A DNA stretch of 64,000 bases, taken from Burkholderia sp. 8Y (GTDB taxonomy: Bacteria > Pseudomonadota > Gammaproteobacteria > Burkholderiales > Burkholderiaceae). A program made the position numbers and the translations under genes. The notes below the pieces were generated by a model, which was given only the letters and a program-made list of their open reading frames with translations, had not been told where the DNA came from and made no database searches. Below, in pieces: positions 18,642-26,737 of this stretch (position 1 is the stretch's first letter; each line of letters begins with the position of its first letter). The stretch lies in the NCBI RefSeq assembly GCF_902506145.1, contig NZ_LR733519.1:1-64000 (forward strand). Reading direction: 5' to 3'.

Positions 18642-21299
18642 TCACGGCAACGTGTAAGCGATCACGTAATCCCCCGCCTTGGTTCCGAGCGAACCATGCC
18701 CGCCCGCCGTCACCACGACGTACTGCTTGCCGCTCGCGTCGGCGTAGCTCATCGGCGTCGACTGGCCGCCCGCCGGCAGACGCGCTTCCCAGAGCTTGTT
18801 GCCGTTGTGCACGTCGTAGGCGCGCACGTACTGGTCGAGAGTGCCTGTCAGAAACGCGACGCCGCCCGCCGTCACGATCGTTCCGCCCAGGCTCGGCACG
18901 CCGAGCGGCATCGGGATCGGCAACGGCGCCTTGTCGCGGATCGTGCCGTTCTTGTGCTGCCACGCGATCTTGCCGGTGCGCAAATCGACACCCGCGATAT
19001 AACCCCACGGCGGCGCCTGGCACGGAATGCCGAGCGGCGACAAAAACGCGTTCAGCTCGAAACCAAACGGCGTGCCGCGCGCCTGCTTGATGCCGCTCGT
19101 CTCGCTGCCCTTCTTCTCGCCGGCCTGTTCGTCCAGCTTTTCGCGCGGAATCAGCTTCGACGTGAACGCCATGTAATCCGGATTCGCGATGAGAATCTGC
19201 CGCACGGGATCGACCGAAATGCCGCCCCAGTCGAACACGCCGAAATTGCCCGGAAACACGAGCGTGCCCTGCTCGGACGGCGGCGTGAACGGCCCGTCGT
19301 AGCGCAGACGCTTGAACGCGATGCGGCACCAAAGCTGATCGAAAGGCGTCGTGCCCCACATGTCCGCCTCGCGCACGCGCGGCGGATTGAAGTTCAGCGC
19401 GGAAACGGCCTGCGTCGGCGACGTGCGGTCGCCTCGCGCCGCGCCCTGCGGCACCGGCACTTCGCTGATCGGAACGATCGGCTGGCCGGTTTCGCGGTTC
19501 AACACGTAAATGCTCCCCTGCTTGGTCGATGCGATCAGCGCGGGCTGCATGCCCTGCGCGGTTTGCAGATCGACGAGCGTCGGCTGGCCGCCCACGTCCA
19601 TGTCCCAGAGATCGTGGTGCGTGAACTGATAGTTCCAGCGCAGCTTGCCGGTCGCGAGATCCAGCGCGACGACGCCCGCGCCGAATCGCTCCGCCTGCTG
19701 CGTGCGCTGGCCGCCCCATTGGTCGGGCGTCTGATTGCCCATTGGCAGATAGATCATGCCGCGTTTTTCATCGACGCTGAACATGGACCACATGTTCGGC
19801 GAGTTGCGCACGTACGTCCCGCCGGGCGCGATCGGCTCGGTGGCGTCCGGGTTGCCCGAATCCCAGTTCCAGACGAGATGACCGTCGTTGACGTCATATG
19901 CGCGGATCACGCCGGACGGCTCGTTGTTCGATTCGTTATCCGTCACGTGGCCGCCGACGATCACGAGGTTGCGCGCGACGGCTGGCGGCGAGGTCGAGTA
20001 GTAGCCGCCCGGCGTGAACGGCCCGATGTTCGTGCGCAAGTCGATCGTCCCGTTCTTTCCGAAGCTGCTGCAGAGCTTGCCCGTGTCGGCGTCGAGCGCG
20101 ATCAGGCGCGCATCGGCGGTCGGGAGAAAGAGGCGGCGCGGGCATTCGTTCGAGGGCGCGGCGGGTTGTGCGGCGGTCTGCGCGGGTGCTGATGCAGCGG
20201 TCTGAGCGGGCGCCGAAGCAGCGTTCTGCGTGGGCGCAGATGCAGCAGTCTGCGCGGGCGCCGATGCAGCAGCGGTCTGCGTGGGTGCTGAGGCAGCGTC
20301 CTGCGTGGGCGCCGAAGCAGCGGCATCGGTCGAAGCGGCTGGCGCAGACGCAGCGGCGTCCGTGGTCGCCGCAGGCGCCGAAGCCTGCGAATCAGACGCC
20401 GCCTCCGACGCGCCAGGCGCGGCCTGAGCCGCAGTCTCATGCATCGCCGGATCGTAATACGCGACGCCCCGGCAGGTCATGTGCTCCCAGTGCTTGAACC
20501 CGACCGGACTCTGAATCTGCGGATCGAAATGCCAGCGTTCCTTGCCCGTGGCGGCATCGAGTGCGAAAACCTTGCTGTGCGGCGTGCAGAGAAAGAGCGT
20601 ATCGCCCACTTTCAGCGGCGTGTTCTCGTCGGTGGTTTCGGTCGGATCGTCGGGGCCGGGCATGTCGCCGGTGCGAAACGTCCACGCCGTCTTCAACTGA
20701 TGCACATTCTGCGGCGTTATCTGCGCGAGCGGCACGTAACGCTGGGCGAGCGGCGAGCCGCCATAATCGATCCAGTCGCCCGGTTGACGTCCGGTTGCCG
20801 CGTTCTGATCGGGCTGGTTCGGATCGGCGGCGACGTTCACGTCGATGCTGCCCGCGCGGTCATGCGGATCCATGAAGTAGGTGCCGATGCCGAGCAGCAC
20901 GGCCAGCACGATGGACGCCGCGAGCGGCACGCGCGCCTCGCGCGCGGTGGCGAGCGGACCGAACAGCGCGCCGCGATGCACGGACGGAATCAGCAGCCAC
21001 ACGGCGAGCAAGACCCAGATCCACAAGCGCGGCAGAAGCTGCCAGAAATCCAGATGCGCTTCGAACACCGCCCAGATCGTCGAGCCGAACAGCACGAGCG
21101 CGAAGAGGAGCAGCGCGGAGCGGCGTCGGATGAGCAGCAAGAGCCCGGTCAGCACGATCGCCACGCCGGTGATCGCGTAGTACCACGATCCATTGAGCGT
21201 CACGAGATACACGCCGCCTGCCGCGAGCACCAGGCCGATCACGATGAACGCAATGGCGGTGCCGAACGTGAGTGAATGAGGTCTTGAGGTACTCGCCAT
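18642..21299 (-). CDS. gcd: Membrane-bound PQQ-dependent glucose dehydrogenase
   Basis: 885 residues. Oxidises glucose to gluconolactone on the periplasmic face and passes electrons to ubiquinone. N-terminal five membrane helices (about 15-145), then a quinoprotein propeller starting near NQNAATGRQPGDWIDYGGSP and ending LPAGGQSTPMSYADASGKQYV with VTAGGHGSLGTKAGDYVIAY. GGAGGG lies 6 bases before ATG 21299. It is about 90 residues longer than typical enzymes because of an Ala/Ser/Pro/Thr/Gln-rich insertion (about residues 287-383). PQQ synthesis genes are not in the window. Confidence 0.95.
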   Translation of the reverse strand: MASTSRPHSLTFGTAIAFIVIGLVLAAGGVYLVTLNGSWYYAITGVAIVLTGLLLLIRRRSALLLFALVLFGSTIWAVFEAHLDFWQLLPRLWIWVLLAVWLLIPSVHRGALFGPLATAREARVPLAASIVLAVLLGIGTYFMDPHDRAGSIDVNVAADPNQPDQNAATGRQPGDWIDYGGSPLAQRYVPLAQITPQNVHQLKTAWTFRTGDMPGPDDPTETTDENTPLKVGDTLFLCTPHSKVFALDAATGKERWHFDPQIQSPVGFKHWEHMTCRGVAYYDPAMHETAAQAAPGASEAASDSQASAPAATTDAAASAPAASTDAAASAPTQDAASAPTQTAAASAPAQTAASAPTQNAASAPAQTAASAPAQTAAQPAAPSNECPRRLFLPTADARLIALDADTGKLCSSFGKNGTIDLRTNIGPFTPGGYYSTSPPAVARNLVIVGGHVTDNESNNEPSGVIRAYDVNDGHLVWNWDSGNPDATEPIAPGGTYVRNSPNMWSMFSVDEKRGMIYLPMGNQTPDQWGGQRTQQAERFGAGVVALDLATGKLRWNYQFTHHDLWDMDVGGQPTLVDLQTAQGMQPALIASTKQGSIYVLNRETGQPIVPISEVPVPQGAARGDRTSPTQAVSALNFNPPRVREADMWGTTPFDQLWCRIAFKRLRYDGPFTPPSEQGTLVFPGNFGVFDWGGISVDPVRQILIANPDYMAFTSKLIPREKLDEQAGEKKGSETSGIKQARGTPFGFELNAFLSPLGIPCQAPPWGYIAGVDLRTGKIAWQHKNGTIRDKAPLPIPMPLGVPSLGGTIVTAGGVAFLTGTLDQYVRAYDVHNGNKLWEARLPAGGQSTPMSYADASGKQYVVVTAGGHGSLGTKAGDYVIAYTLP
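20150..20440 (-). repeat. Low-complexity repeat insertion inside gcd
   Basis: In-frame stretch coding for about 97 residues built of Ala-Ser-Ala-Pro-(Ala/Thr)-Gln-(Thr/Asp/Asn)-Ala-Ala units, ending before a cysteine-containing NECPRR segment. It interrupts the propeller and would be periplasmic. Units are about 24-33 bases and imperfect. Confidence 0.8.
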
Positions 21300-21470
21300 G
21301 CTGCAACCCTCCCTGACGAAGAATGGCGGAACGCGGCCGTCATCGGCCGTGGTTCGGACGTTGCGACGCGCATGCGGCAGCAAGGCACGTGCCGTTCGCG
21401 GATGGGGGAGCGACAGAGGAAGAGAAAGAAACGGCTTACGGCAATGTTTCGACGCGATGCGCCGAACCGT

Positions 21471-21794
21471 TCAGCGCGGACGCGGCCACCGTCCGCCGTG
21501 AACCGTCTCGGAATGCGTTCCCGAGACGAGCGCGGCTTTCAGATCGCCGCGCTCGGAGAAACGCGGCGCGTCGAACCAGAGCAGGAACTCGTCGCGCCAG
21601 ACGCCCCAGGCGTTCTCGTCGAAATCGAAATCTTCGTCGATGCAGCCGTTGTCGCGCAGATATGCGCCGACCACTTGCTTGCCGTTCCAGTACGCAACGG
21701 CCACATCGGTCAGATCGGCGGTCATGCCGCGCGGGAGATCGCGGAGCAGCATGGCGACGTGCGCCTTGAACGATGTGAAGTCGGTCGGTCTCAT
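21471..21794 (-). CDS. Conserved-looking hypothetical protein
   Basis: 107 residues, acidic, with a Trp/Asp/Glu-rich central part (DEDFDFDENAWGVWRDEFLL) and no membrane helix or signal peptide. GGAG precedes ATG 21794 by 6 bases. Lies between gcd and another small gene, same strand. I do not recognise its family. The longer frame at 21436-21831 on this strand is a shadow with atypical composition. Confidence 0.6.
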   Translation of the reverse strand: MRPTDFTSFKAHVAMLLRDLPRGMTADLTDVAVAYWNGKQVVGAYLRDNGCIDEDFDFDENAWGVWRDEFLLWFDAPRFSERGDLKAALVSGTHSETVHGGRWPRPR

Positions 21795-21846
21795 CGTGTG
21801 CTCCGCTTCGAAAGATGCGTTGAAAACACATGCGCGGCGCGCGGAC

Positions 21847-22095
21847 TCAGCCGAACGCGCCCTTATTGAGGTCCTTCTCGAACGCCGTCACCCATGCCGT
21901 GCCGTGTCCCGTGCGATAGTCGCGCTCCTTGAGCGTCGAGCGCCGCACGATGTTCACGTGCCCCTGCAGCGGATAGACATCGTCCACGACATCCGATTCG
22001 CCCGCCTCCTGCACAAGGAAATCGCTCGCGTCGAGCCGGTGGCGCGCGAGAATCGCGAGGAAAGCCGCCTTTTCGTCCGGTGCGATCACTGACAT
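21847..22095 (-). CDS. Small conserved-looking hypothetical protein
   Basis: 82 residues. Contains ILARHRLDASDFLVQEAG and LQGHVNIVRRSTLKERDYRTG, ending GTAWVTAFEKDLNKGAFG. No signal peptide or membrane segment. ATG 22095 is selected because GGAGGG lies 5 bases upstream; the frame continues to 22212, but with a codon pattern unlike the rest. It precedes the 107-residue gene by about 50 bases and may share its transcript. Function unknown. Confidence 0.62.
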   Translation of the reverse strand: MSVIAPDEKAAFLAILARHRLDASDFLVQEAGESDVVDDVYPLQGHVNIVRRSTLKERDYRTGHGTAWVTAFEKDLNKGAFG

Positions 22096-22245
22096 GGCGC
22101 CCTCCACCATCGAACGCTGCTCTTTCAAGGTAGCACACGCGCGCAGGGACGGCGAAGCGAATCGCGTCGCGCGCGCGGCCAGGCGCACGCGCCTGCACGC
22201 AACTTGCTGCAAGCTACGGCCGATTCATGCCCGGAGGCGTCGCCA

Positions 22246-22611
22246 ATGAACATTTCGCCGCATCGCCACGCGCTGTTGTGCGCGGCCCTTCTCGCGTCCG
22301 CCCACGCCCACGCCGACCCGGCCGCGTGCGGCGTGCTGCAAGGCGAGGCGGGCAACGCGCTGACCTTGCAGGAAGGCGCGCGCGCCGATCTCGCGCAGGG
22401 CGACAAGGCCGTGCACGGCGCGTTGCATATCTATCGGGATGGCGCGGTGTATCGCGTGTACTGGCAGCCGGATGGGAGCGCGGAGCAATACGTGCTCGCG
22501 AATGCAGGAGAAAACAGCGTGCGGCTCGTTTCGACGCCGCGCGGCTCGAAAGTGGACGCGGGACCGGGCACGCTGCCGCCGCAGCAAGTGTTGTCGTGCC
22601 CCGCGTTGTGA
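22246..22611 (+). CDS. Small secreted hypothetical protein
   Basis: 121 residues with a clear signal peptide (HALLCAALLASAHAHA, cleavage before DPAAC). The mature part has two cysteines, near its start and end (AACGV and LSCPAL), that could pair, and beta-strand-like segments such as ALHIYRDGAVYRVYWQPDG. CCGGAGG precedes the ATG by 8 bases. Periplasmic; no family recognised. Confidence 0.7.
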   Translation: MNISPHRHALLCAALLASAHAHADPAACGVLQGEAGNALTLQEGARADLAQGDKAVHGALHIYRDGAVYRVYWQPDGSAEQYVLANAGENSVRLVSTPRGSKVDAGPGTLPPQQVLSCPAL

Positions 22612-22633
22612 TACCGATGCGTCGAACGATGCC

Positions 22634-23830
22634 TTACTTCGCCAGCACCTTGCCGATGGCATCGGCGACAGTCTGGACATTGCTCTCGTTCAGGCCCGCG
22701 ACGCACATGCGCCCCGAGCGCAGGATATACACGCCGAATTCCTCGCGCAGACGGTCCACTTGCGGCGCCTCCAGCCCCGTGTACGTGAACATGCCGCGCT
22801 GCTTGATATAGCGCGACAACGCCTCGCCGCGCACGTGGTCGCGCAGACCGTCGTGAATCGCGCGACGCATCCGCGCGATGCGTTCGCACATCGCGGCAAG
22901 CTCTTCTTTCCACGATTGCGCGAGTTCGGGCGTCGTCAGCACCTTGGTGACGATCTTCGCGCCGTGCGTCGGCGGATTGCTGTAGTTCGCGCGCACCGCG
23001 CTCGTGAGTTGACCGAGCACGCGGTCGGCTTCTGCGGCATCGTCGCAGATTACATGCAGGCCGCCGCAACGCTCGCCGTACAGCGAGAAATTCTTCGAAA
23101 ACGAATTCGCGATGAACGCGGGCACGCCGCGGCGCGCAAGTTCGCGCACGGCAAACGCGTCGTCATCCAGTCCCGAGCCGAAGCCCTGATACGCCATGTC
23201 GACGAACGGCAGGAGATCGCGCTTTTGCAGCACGTCGATGATGCGCACCCACTGCGCTTCGTCGAGATCGACGCCCGTCGGATTGTGGCAGCACGCATGC
23301 AAGAGCACGACGCTCTTGGCCGGCAGCGCGTCGATGGCTTCGAGCATCGCATCGAAACGCAGGCCGCCGGTGGCTTCGTCGTAATACGGATACGTGTGAA
23401 CGTCGAAGCCCGCGCGCTCGAAGATGAAGCGATGGTTCTCCCACGTCGGATCGCTCACCCACACCTTCGACGCCGGAAAGTATCGCTTGATGAAGTCCGC
23501 GCCGACCTTCAGCGCGCCCGAGCCGCCGAGCGTCTGCACGCTCGCGATGCGGCCCTCGGCACGCGCCGAACTGCCCGCGCCGAACACGAGCGCCTGCACC
23601 GCGTCCCGGTAATGCGCGAACCCGGCCATCGGCAGATACGGCTTCGGGCCGAGCTCTTGGAGTATCGACAGTTCGGCTTCGCGCACGGCCTGCATCACGG
23701 GCAAACGGCCGGCGTCGTCGAAATAGATGCCGATGCTCAGATTGACCTTGTTCGTGCGCGGGTCCTTCTGGAAGTTTTCGTTCAGCGAGAGAATCGGGTC
23801 GCCGGGATAGGCATCGATATGTTCGAACAT
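22634..23830 (-). CDS. tyrB: Aromatic amino acid aminotransferase
   Basis: 398 residues, class I aspartate/aromatic aminotransferase of the TyrB/AspC type. PLP-lysine in NSFSKNFSLYGERCG (about residue 246); HACCHNPTGVDLD holds the Asn-Pro-Thr-Gly motif; the N-terminal DPILSLNENFQKD and C-terminal arginine region (YILRSGRMCVAGL) complete the active site. Transfers amino groups between aromatic amino acids (or aspartate) and 2-oxoglutarate. It directly follows an aromatic-type permease gene on the same strand, which supports an aromatic role. Confidence 0.94.
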   Translation of the reverse strand: MFEHIDAYPGDPILSLNENFQKDPRTNKVNLSIGIYFDDAGRLPVMQAVREAELSILQELGPKPYLPMAGFAHYRDAVQALVFGAGSSARAEGRIASVQTLGGSGALKVGADFIKRYFPASKVWVSDPTWENHRFIFERAGFDVHTYPYYDEATGGLRFDAMLEAIDALPAKSVVLLHACCHNPTGVDLDEAQWVRIIDVLQKRDLLPFVDMAYQGFGSGLDDDAFAVRELARRGVPAFIANSFSKNFSLYGERCGGLHVICDDAAEADRVLGQLTSAVRANYSNPPTHGAKIVTKVLTTPELAQSWKEELAAMCERIARMRRAIHDGLRDHVRGEALSRYIKQRGMFTYTGLEAPQVDRLREEFGVYILRSGRMCVAGLNESNVQTVADAIGKVLAK

Positions 23831-23878
23831 GGTGTCGGTATCAGGACGTGAGTCAGGACGAAAAAGCAGGACGAGAAA

Positions 23879-25279
23879 TCAGCGGGACGGCGCGCCGCGT
23901 CGGTTGCCGGCGGCGTCGGCCCTGGTTTTGAGATAGTAGCCGATTCCGAGAACCGCCAGCCAGATAGGGATGAGATACACGGACAGCCGCAGGCCCGGCG
24001 TCTCGTACATCACCCACACGATGCCCGCGACGAACGCAAGGCACAGATAATTGGTAAATGGATAGCCGAGGCTCCGGAACGACGTCGCCTCGCCGCGCTC
24101 GCGCTTATGCTGGCGAAACTTCAAATGGATGATGCTGATCATCGCCCAGTTGATGACGAGCGCCGATACCGCAAGGCCCATCAGCAGTTCGAACGCGCGG
24201 CCCGGAATGAAGTAATTGATCAGCACGCACGCCGCCGTGACGATCGCCGAGACGAACAACGCCGCGAGCGGAATGCCGCGCGCGCTCACGCCGCGCAACG
24301 CACGCGGCGCGTTGCCCTGCTGCGCGAGGCCGTACAGCATGCGGCTGTTGGCATACACGCCGCTGTTGTAGACGGAAAGCGCGGCCGTCAGCACGATCAC
24401 GTTGAGCACGTTGGCAATGACCGTGCTGTTCATCTCGCGGAAGATCAGCACGAACGGGCTGCCGCCGGTGGCCACCTTGTCCCACGGATACAGCGAGAGC
24501 AGCACGCCGAGCGCGCCGATATAGAAAATGAGAATGCGGTAGATGACCTGATTCGTCGCGCGCGGAATGCTGCGCGACGGGTTCTCCGCTTCCGCCGCCG
24601 TGATGCCGACGAGTTCCAGCCCGCCGAACGAAAACATGATGACGGCCATCGACATGACGAGTCCGCTCGCGCCGTACGGAAAGAAGCCGCCGAGCCGCCA
24701 GAGATTCGTGACGCTGGCTTGCGGTCCCGCATGGCCCGAGGCGAGCAGATAGCCGCCGAAGAGGATCATGCCGACGATCGCCGCGACCTTCACGATGGCG
24801 AACCAGAATTCCAGCTCGCCGAATGACTTCACGCTCGTGAGATTGATCGCGTTGACAATCGCGAAGCACGCGAGCGCCGATACCCACGCAGGCAGCGCCG
24901 GCCACCAGTACTGCATGTAGATGCCCACGGCCGAAAGCTCCGCCATGCTCACGAGGATATACACGGCCCAGTAGTTCCAGCCGGAGACAAAGCCGGCGGC
25001 GTGCCCCCAGTATTTGTCGGCGAAGTGGCTGAACGAGCCGGCCACGGGCTCGTCCACGACCATTTCCCCCAACTGCCGCATGATGAAAAACGCCATCACC
25101 CCGGCGATCGCGTAGCCGAGCAGCACGGACGGCCCGGCGAGCTTGATGGTCTGCGCGACGCCCAGAAAAAGCCCGGTGCCGATGGCGCCGCCCAGCGCGA
25201 TCAACTGGATATGGCGGCTCTTGAGTCCGCGCCTGAGGGTGTCGTGCTGCGCTACTGCCGGGTTGTTGCTCGATGCCAT
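23879..25279 (-). CDS. aroP: Amino acid permease of the APC family, aromatic type
   Basis: 466 residues, twelve predicted membrane helices. N terminus RGLKSRHIQLIALGGAIGTG is diagnostic of the AAT subfamily (AroP, PheP, ProY, GabP). Inner-membrane proton symporter. Start ATG 25279; the frame extends to 25426 without homologous sequence. About 50 bases upstream of tyrB on the same strand. Aromatic amino acids are the best guess given that neighbour; proline or GABA cannot be excluded. Confidence 0.88.
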   Translation of the reverse strand: MASSNNPAVAQHDTLRRGLKSRHIQLIALGGAIGTGLFLGVAQTIKLAGPSVLLGYAIAGVMAFFIMRQLGEMVVDEPVAGSFSHFADKYWGHAAGFVSGWNYWAVYILVSMAELSAVGIYMQYWWPALPAWVSALACFAIVNAINLTSVKSFGELEFWFAIVKVAAIVGMILFGGYLLASGHAGPQASVTNLWRLGGFFPYGASGLVMSMAVIMFSFGGLELVGITAAEAENPSRSIPRATNQVIYRILIFYIGALGVLLSLYPWDKVATGGSPFVLIFREMNSTVIANVLNVIVLTAALSVYNSGVYANSRMLYGLAQQGNAPRALRGVSARGIPLAALFVSAIVTAACVLINYFIPGRAFELLMGLAVSALVINWAMISIIHLKFRQHKRERGEATSFRSLGYPFTNYLCLAFVAGIVWVMYETPGLRLSVYLIPIWLAVLGIGYYLKTRADAAGNRRGAPSR

Positions 25280-25601
25280 TGTCGATGTCTGCCTGAACTG
25301 CGAAAAAACGCGCCGCCTTGGCGCTGCGTGCCGGAAAGCGCGAGAAGTGTTGTTTTTTCGTCCGACGAGCCGGCGCGCGGCGCCCGCGTTCGCCGATCCG
25401 CCCTTGGCGGCGCACGGAAAAAACACGCGATTTTACCGCCCCGCCGCCCGCAAACCCTTGCCGGGCGGACTGCGTGCGTTTGCGCGGCCCGAGGCCGCGT
25501 CGCCAAGAACTCAAACTGAGGCCGGAATCAGGTCTTTTTCGGAGGATTGATTCGGACGCTCGCCGCGCAGAATTGGTTCATCCACTCACGGGGAAGCGAA
25601 C
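25280..25601. other. Intergenic region between divergent aroP and a small gene
   Basis: No gene recognised. Frames in this stretch are short, arginine-rich shadows. It must contain the aroP promoter; no strong palindrome was noticed. Confidence 0.5.
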
Positions 25602-25871
25602 ATGTTCCAGACGATGCAAACGAATGGCAGGCCGCAGCAAACGGGGATTCTCGGCGCGATCGACTCTCAAGCCGACTCAGAAGCCGGCATGGCGGCTCTG
25701 GAAGCCGACCTGCTCGCCGAATTGCAGACGGCATCGGACAACGTGATGCGCCTCGCCGTTCAGGTGCGCACGCACGCCGGCGCCGACGCGGCCGCGACGC
25801 TCGCCGAGCAGCACGCAATCGCGCAACGGCTGATCGGCCGCCTGCTCGCGATGCCCGTCGCGCAAGCCTGA
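25602..25871 (+). CDS. Hypothetical protein, helical
   Basis: 89 residues, predicted mainly alpha-helical and Ala-rich (AALEADLLAELQTASDNV, then AEQHAIAQRLIGRLLAMP). Preceded by GGGGAAG 6 bases before the ATG. Followed 35 bases later by a small membrane protein gene on the same strand. No family recognised. Confidence 0.55.
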   Translation: MFQTMQTNGRPQQTGILGAIDSQADSEAGMAALEADLLAELQTASDNVMRLAVQVRTHAGADAAATLAEQHAIAQRLIGRLLAMPVAQA

Positions 25872-25906
25872 GCACAGAGAACACGCACCGAATCGGGAAC
25901 ACGAAA

Positions 25907-26065
25907 ATGAACTACTTGACCATCATCGCCGCCGTCTGGACCGTTTGCGCCATCTTCGCCGTGCTGTTCATCCGTGGCGCGACGCTGCGCGACCAGAAGC
26001 CGGTGCCGGTCCAGAGCCGCGCGCGCAACGCCGCCTCCGTGAAGGACGTGAGCCGCGCAGCCTAA
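25907..26065 (+). CDS. Small single-span membrane protein
   Basis: 52 residues: MNYLTIIAAVWTVCAIFAVL forms one membrane helix and is followed by a basic cytoplasmic-looking tail (RDQKPVPVQSRARNAASVKD). Ribosome binding site weak (GGGAA 8-12 bases upstream). Likely in one transcript with the 89-residue gene. Unknown function. Confidence 0.55.
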   Translation: MNYLTIIAAVWTVCAIFAVLFIRGATLRDQKPVPVQSRARNAASVKDVSRAA

Positions 26066-26102
26066 ACGCGCATGACGACTGAACGCGCGGTGAGACGCGG
26101 CA

Positions 26103-26540
26103 TCATCTGATCGCCGATACCGCCGCGCGCAGTCCCAGCAGATAGCTTTCCACGCCGAAGCCGCAGATTTGCCCCTTCACGACTTCGGAGAAGACGGACA
26201 CGTGCCGGAACGCTTCCCGTGCATGGACGTTCGACATATGCACCTCGATCACGGGCGCGGTCAGAATGGCGAGCGCGTCGCGGATGCCATAGCTGTAATG
26301 CGTCCATGCGCCCGCATTGATGATGACCGCGTCGATGTTCTCGGTGAACGCCTGATGGATGCGCGAGCACATCTCGCCTTCGATATTGGTCTGATAGCAC
26401 TCGACTTCGACGCCCAGCTCCTTGCCGAGCGCGGCGAGTTGCTCGTCGATCTGGGCGAGCGTGGCGGTGCCGTACTGCTTGGGATCGCGCTTGCCGAACA
26501 TGTTGAGGTTGACGCCGTGCAGCGTCAGGATCTTTGCCAT
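26103..26540 (-). CDS. aroQ: Type II 3-dehydroquinate dehydratase (divergent paralogue)
   Basis: 145 residues. Dehydrates 3-dehydroquinate to 3-dehydroshikimate in the shikimate or quinate pathway. The N-terminal HGVNLNMFGKRDPKQYG holds the catalytic tyrosine of the flexible loop; INAGAWTHYSYGIRDAL and IEVHMSNVHAREAFRHVS hold the Asn/His pair. Several usually invariant positions differ (Val for Pro after HG, Gly-Ala for Pro-Ala), so this looks like an accessory copy rather than the housekeeping one. AAGGA precedes ATG 26540. No other shikimate genes adjoin it. Confidence 0.88.
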   Translation of the reverse strand: MAKILTLHGVNLNMFGKRDPKQYGTATLAQIDEQLAALGKELGVEVECYQTNIEGEMCSRIHQAFTENIDAVIINAGAWTHYSYGIRDALAILTAPVIEVHMSNVHAREAFRHVSVFSEVVKGQICGFGVESYLLGLRAAVSAIR

Positions 26541-26737
26541 GGTGTGTCCTTGATTGAAAACTAGCGGCTCGGGGATTCGCAGATTCTGAATGCCGGCTCG
26601 CGCGATGACAATAGCGCCCGCCGACACGCATTCAGTTTTGCCGCCTGTTGCCGTAAACCCTTGTATGACGGTCCGCGCCGGCCGCCCGCGCTTCACCGAA
26701 CCCTTCTCCGTTTCTTTCCGGTCCGCCGGTCATCCGC

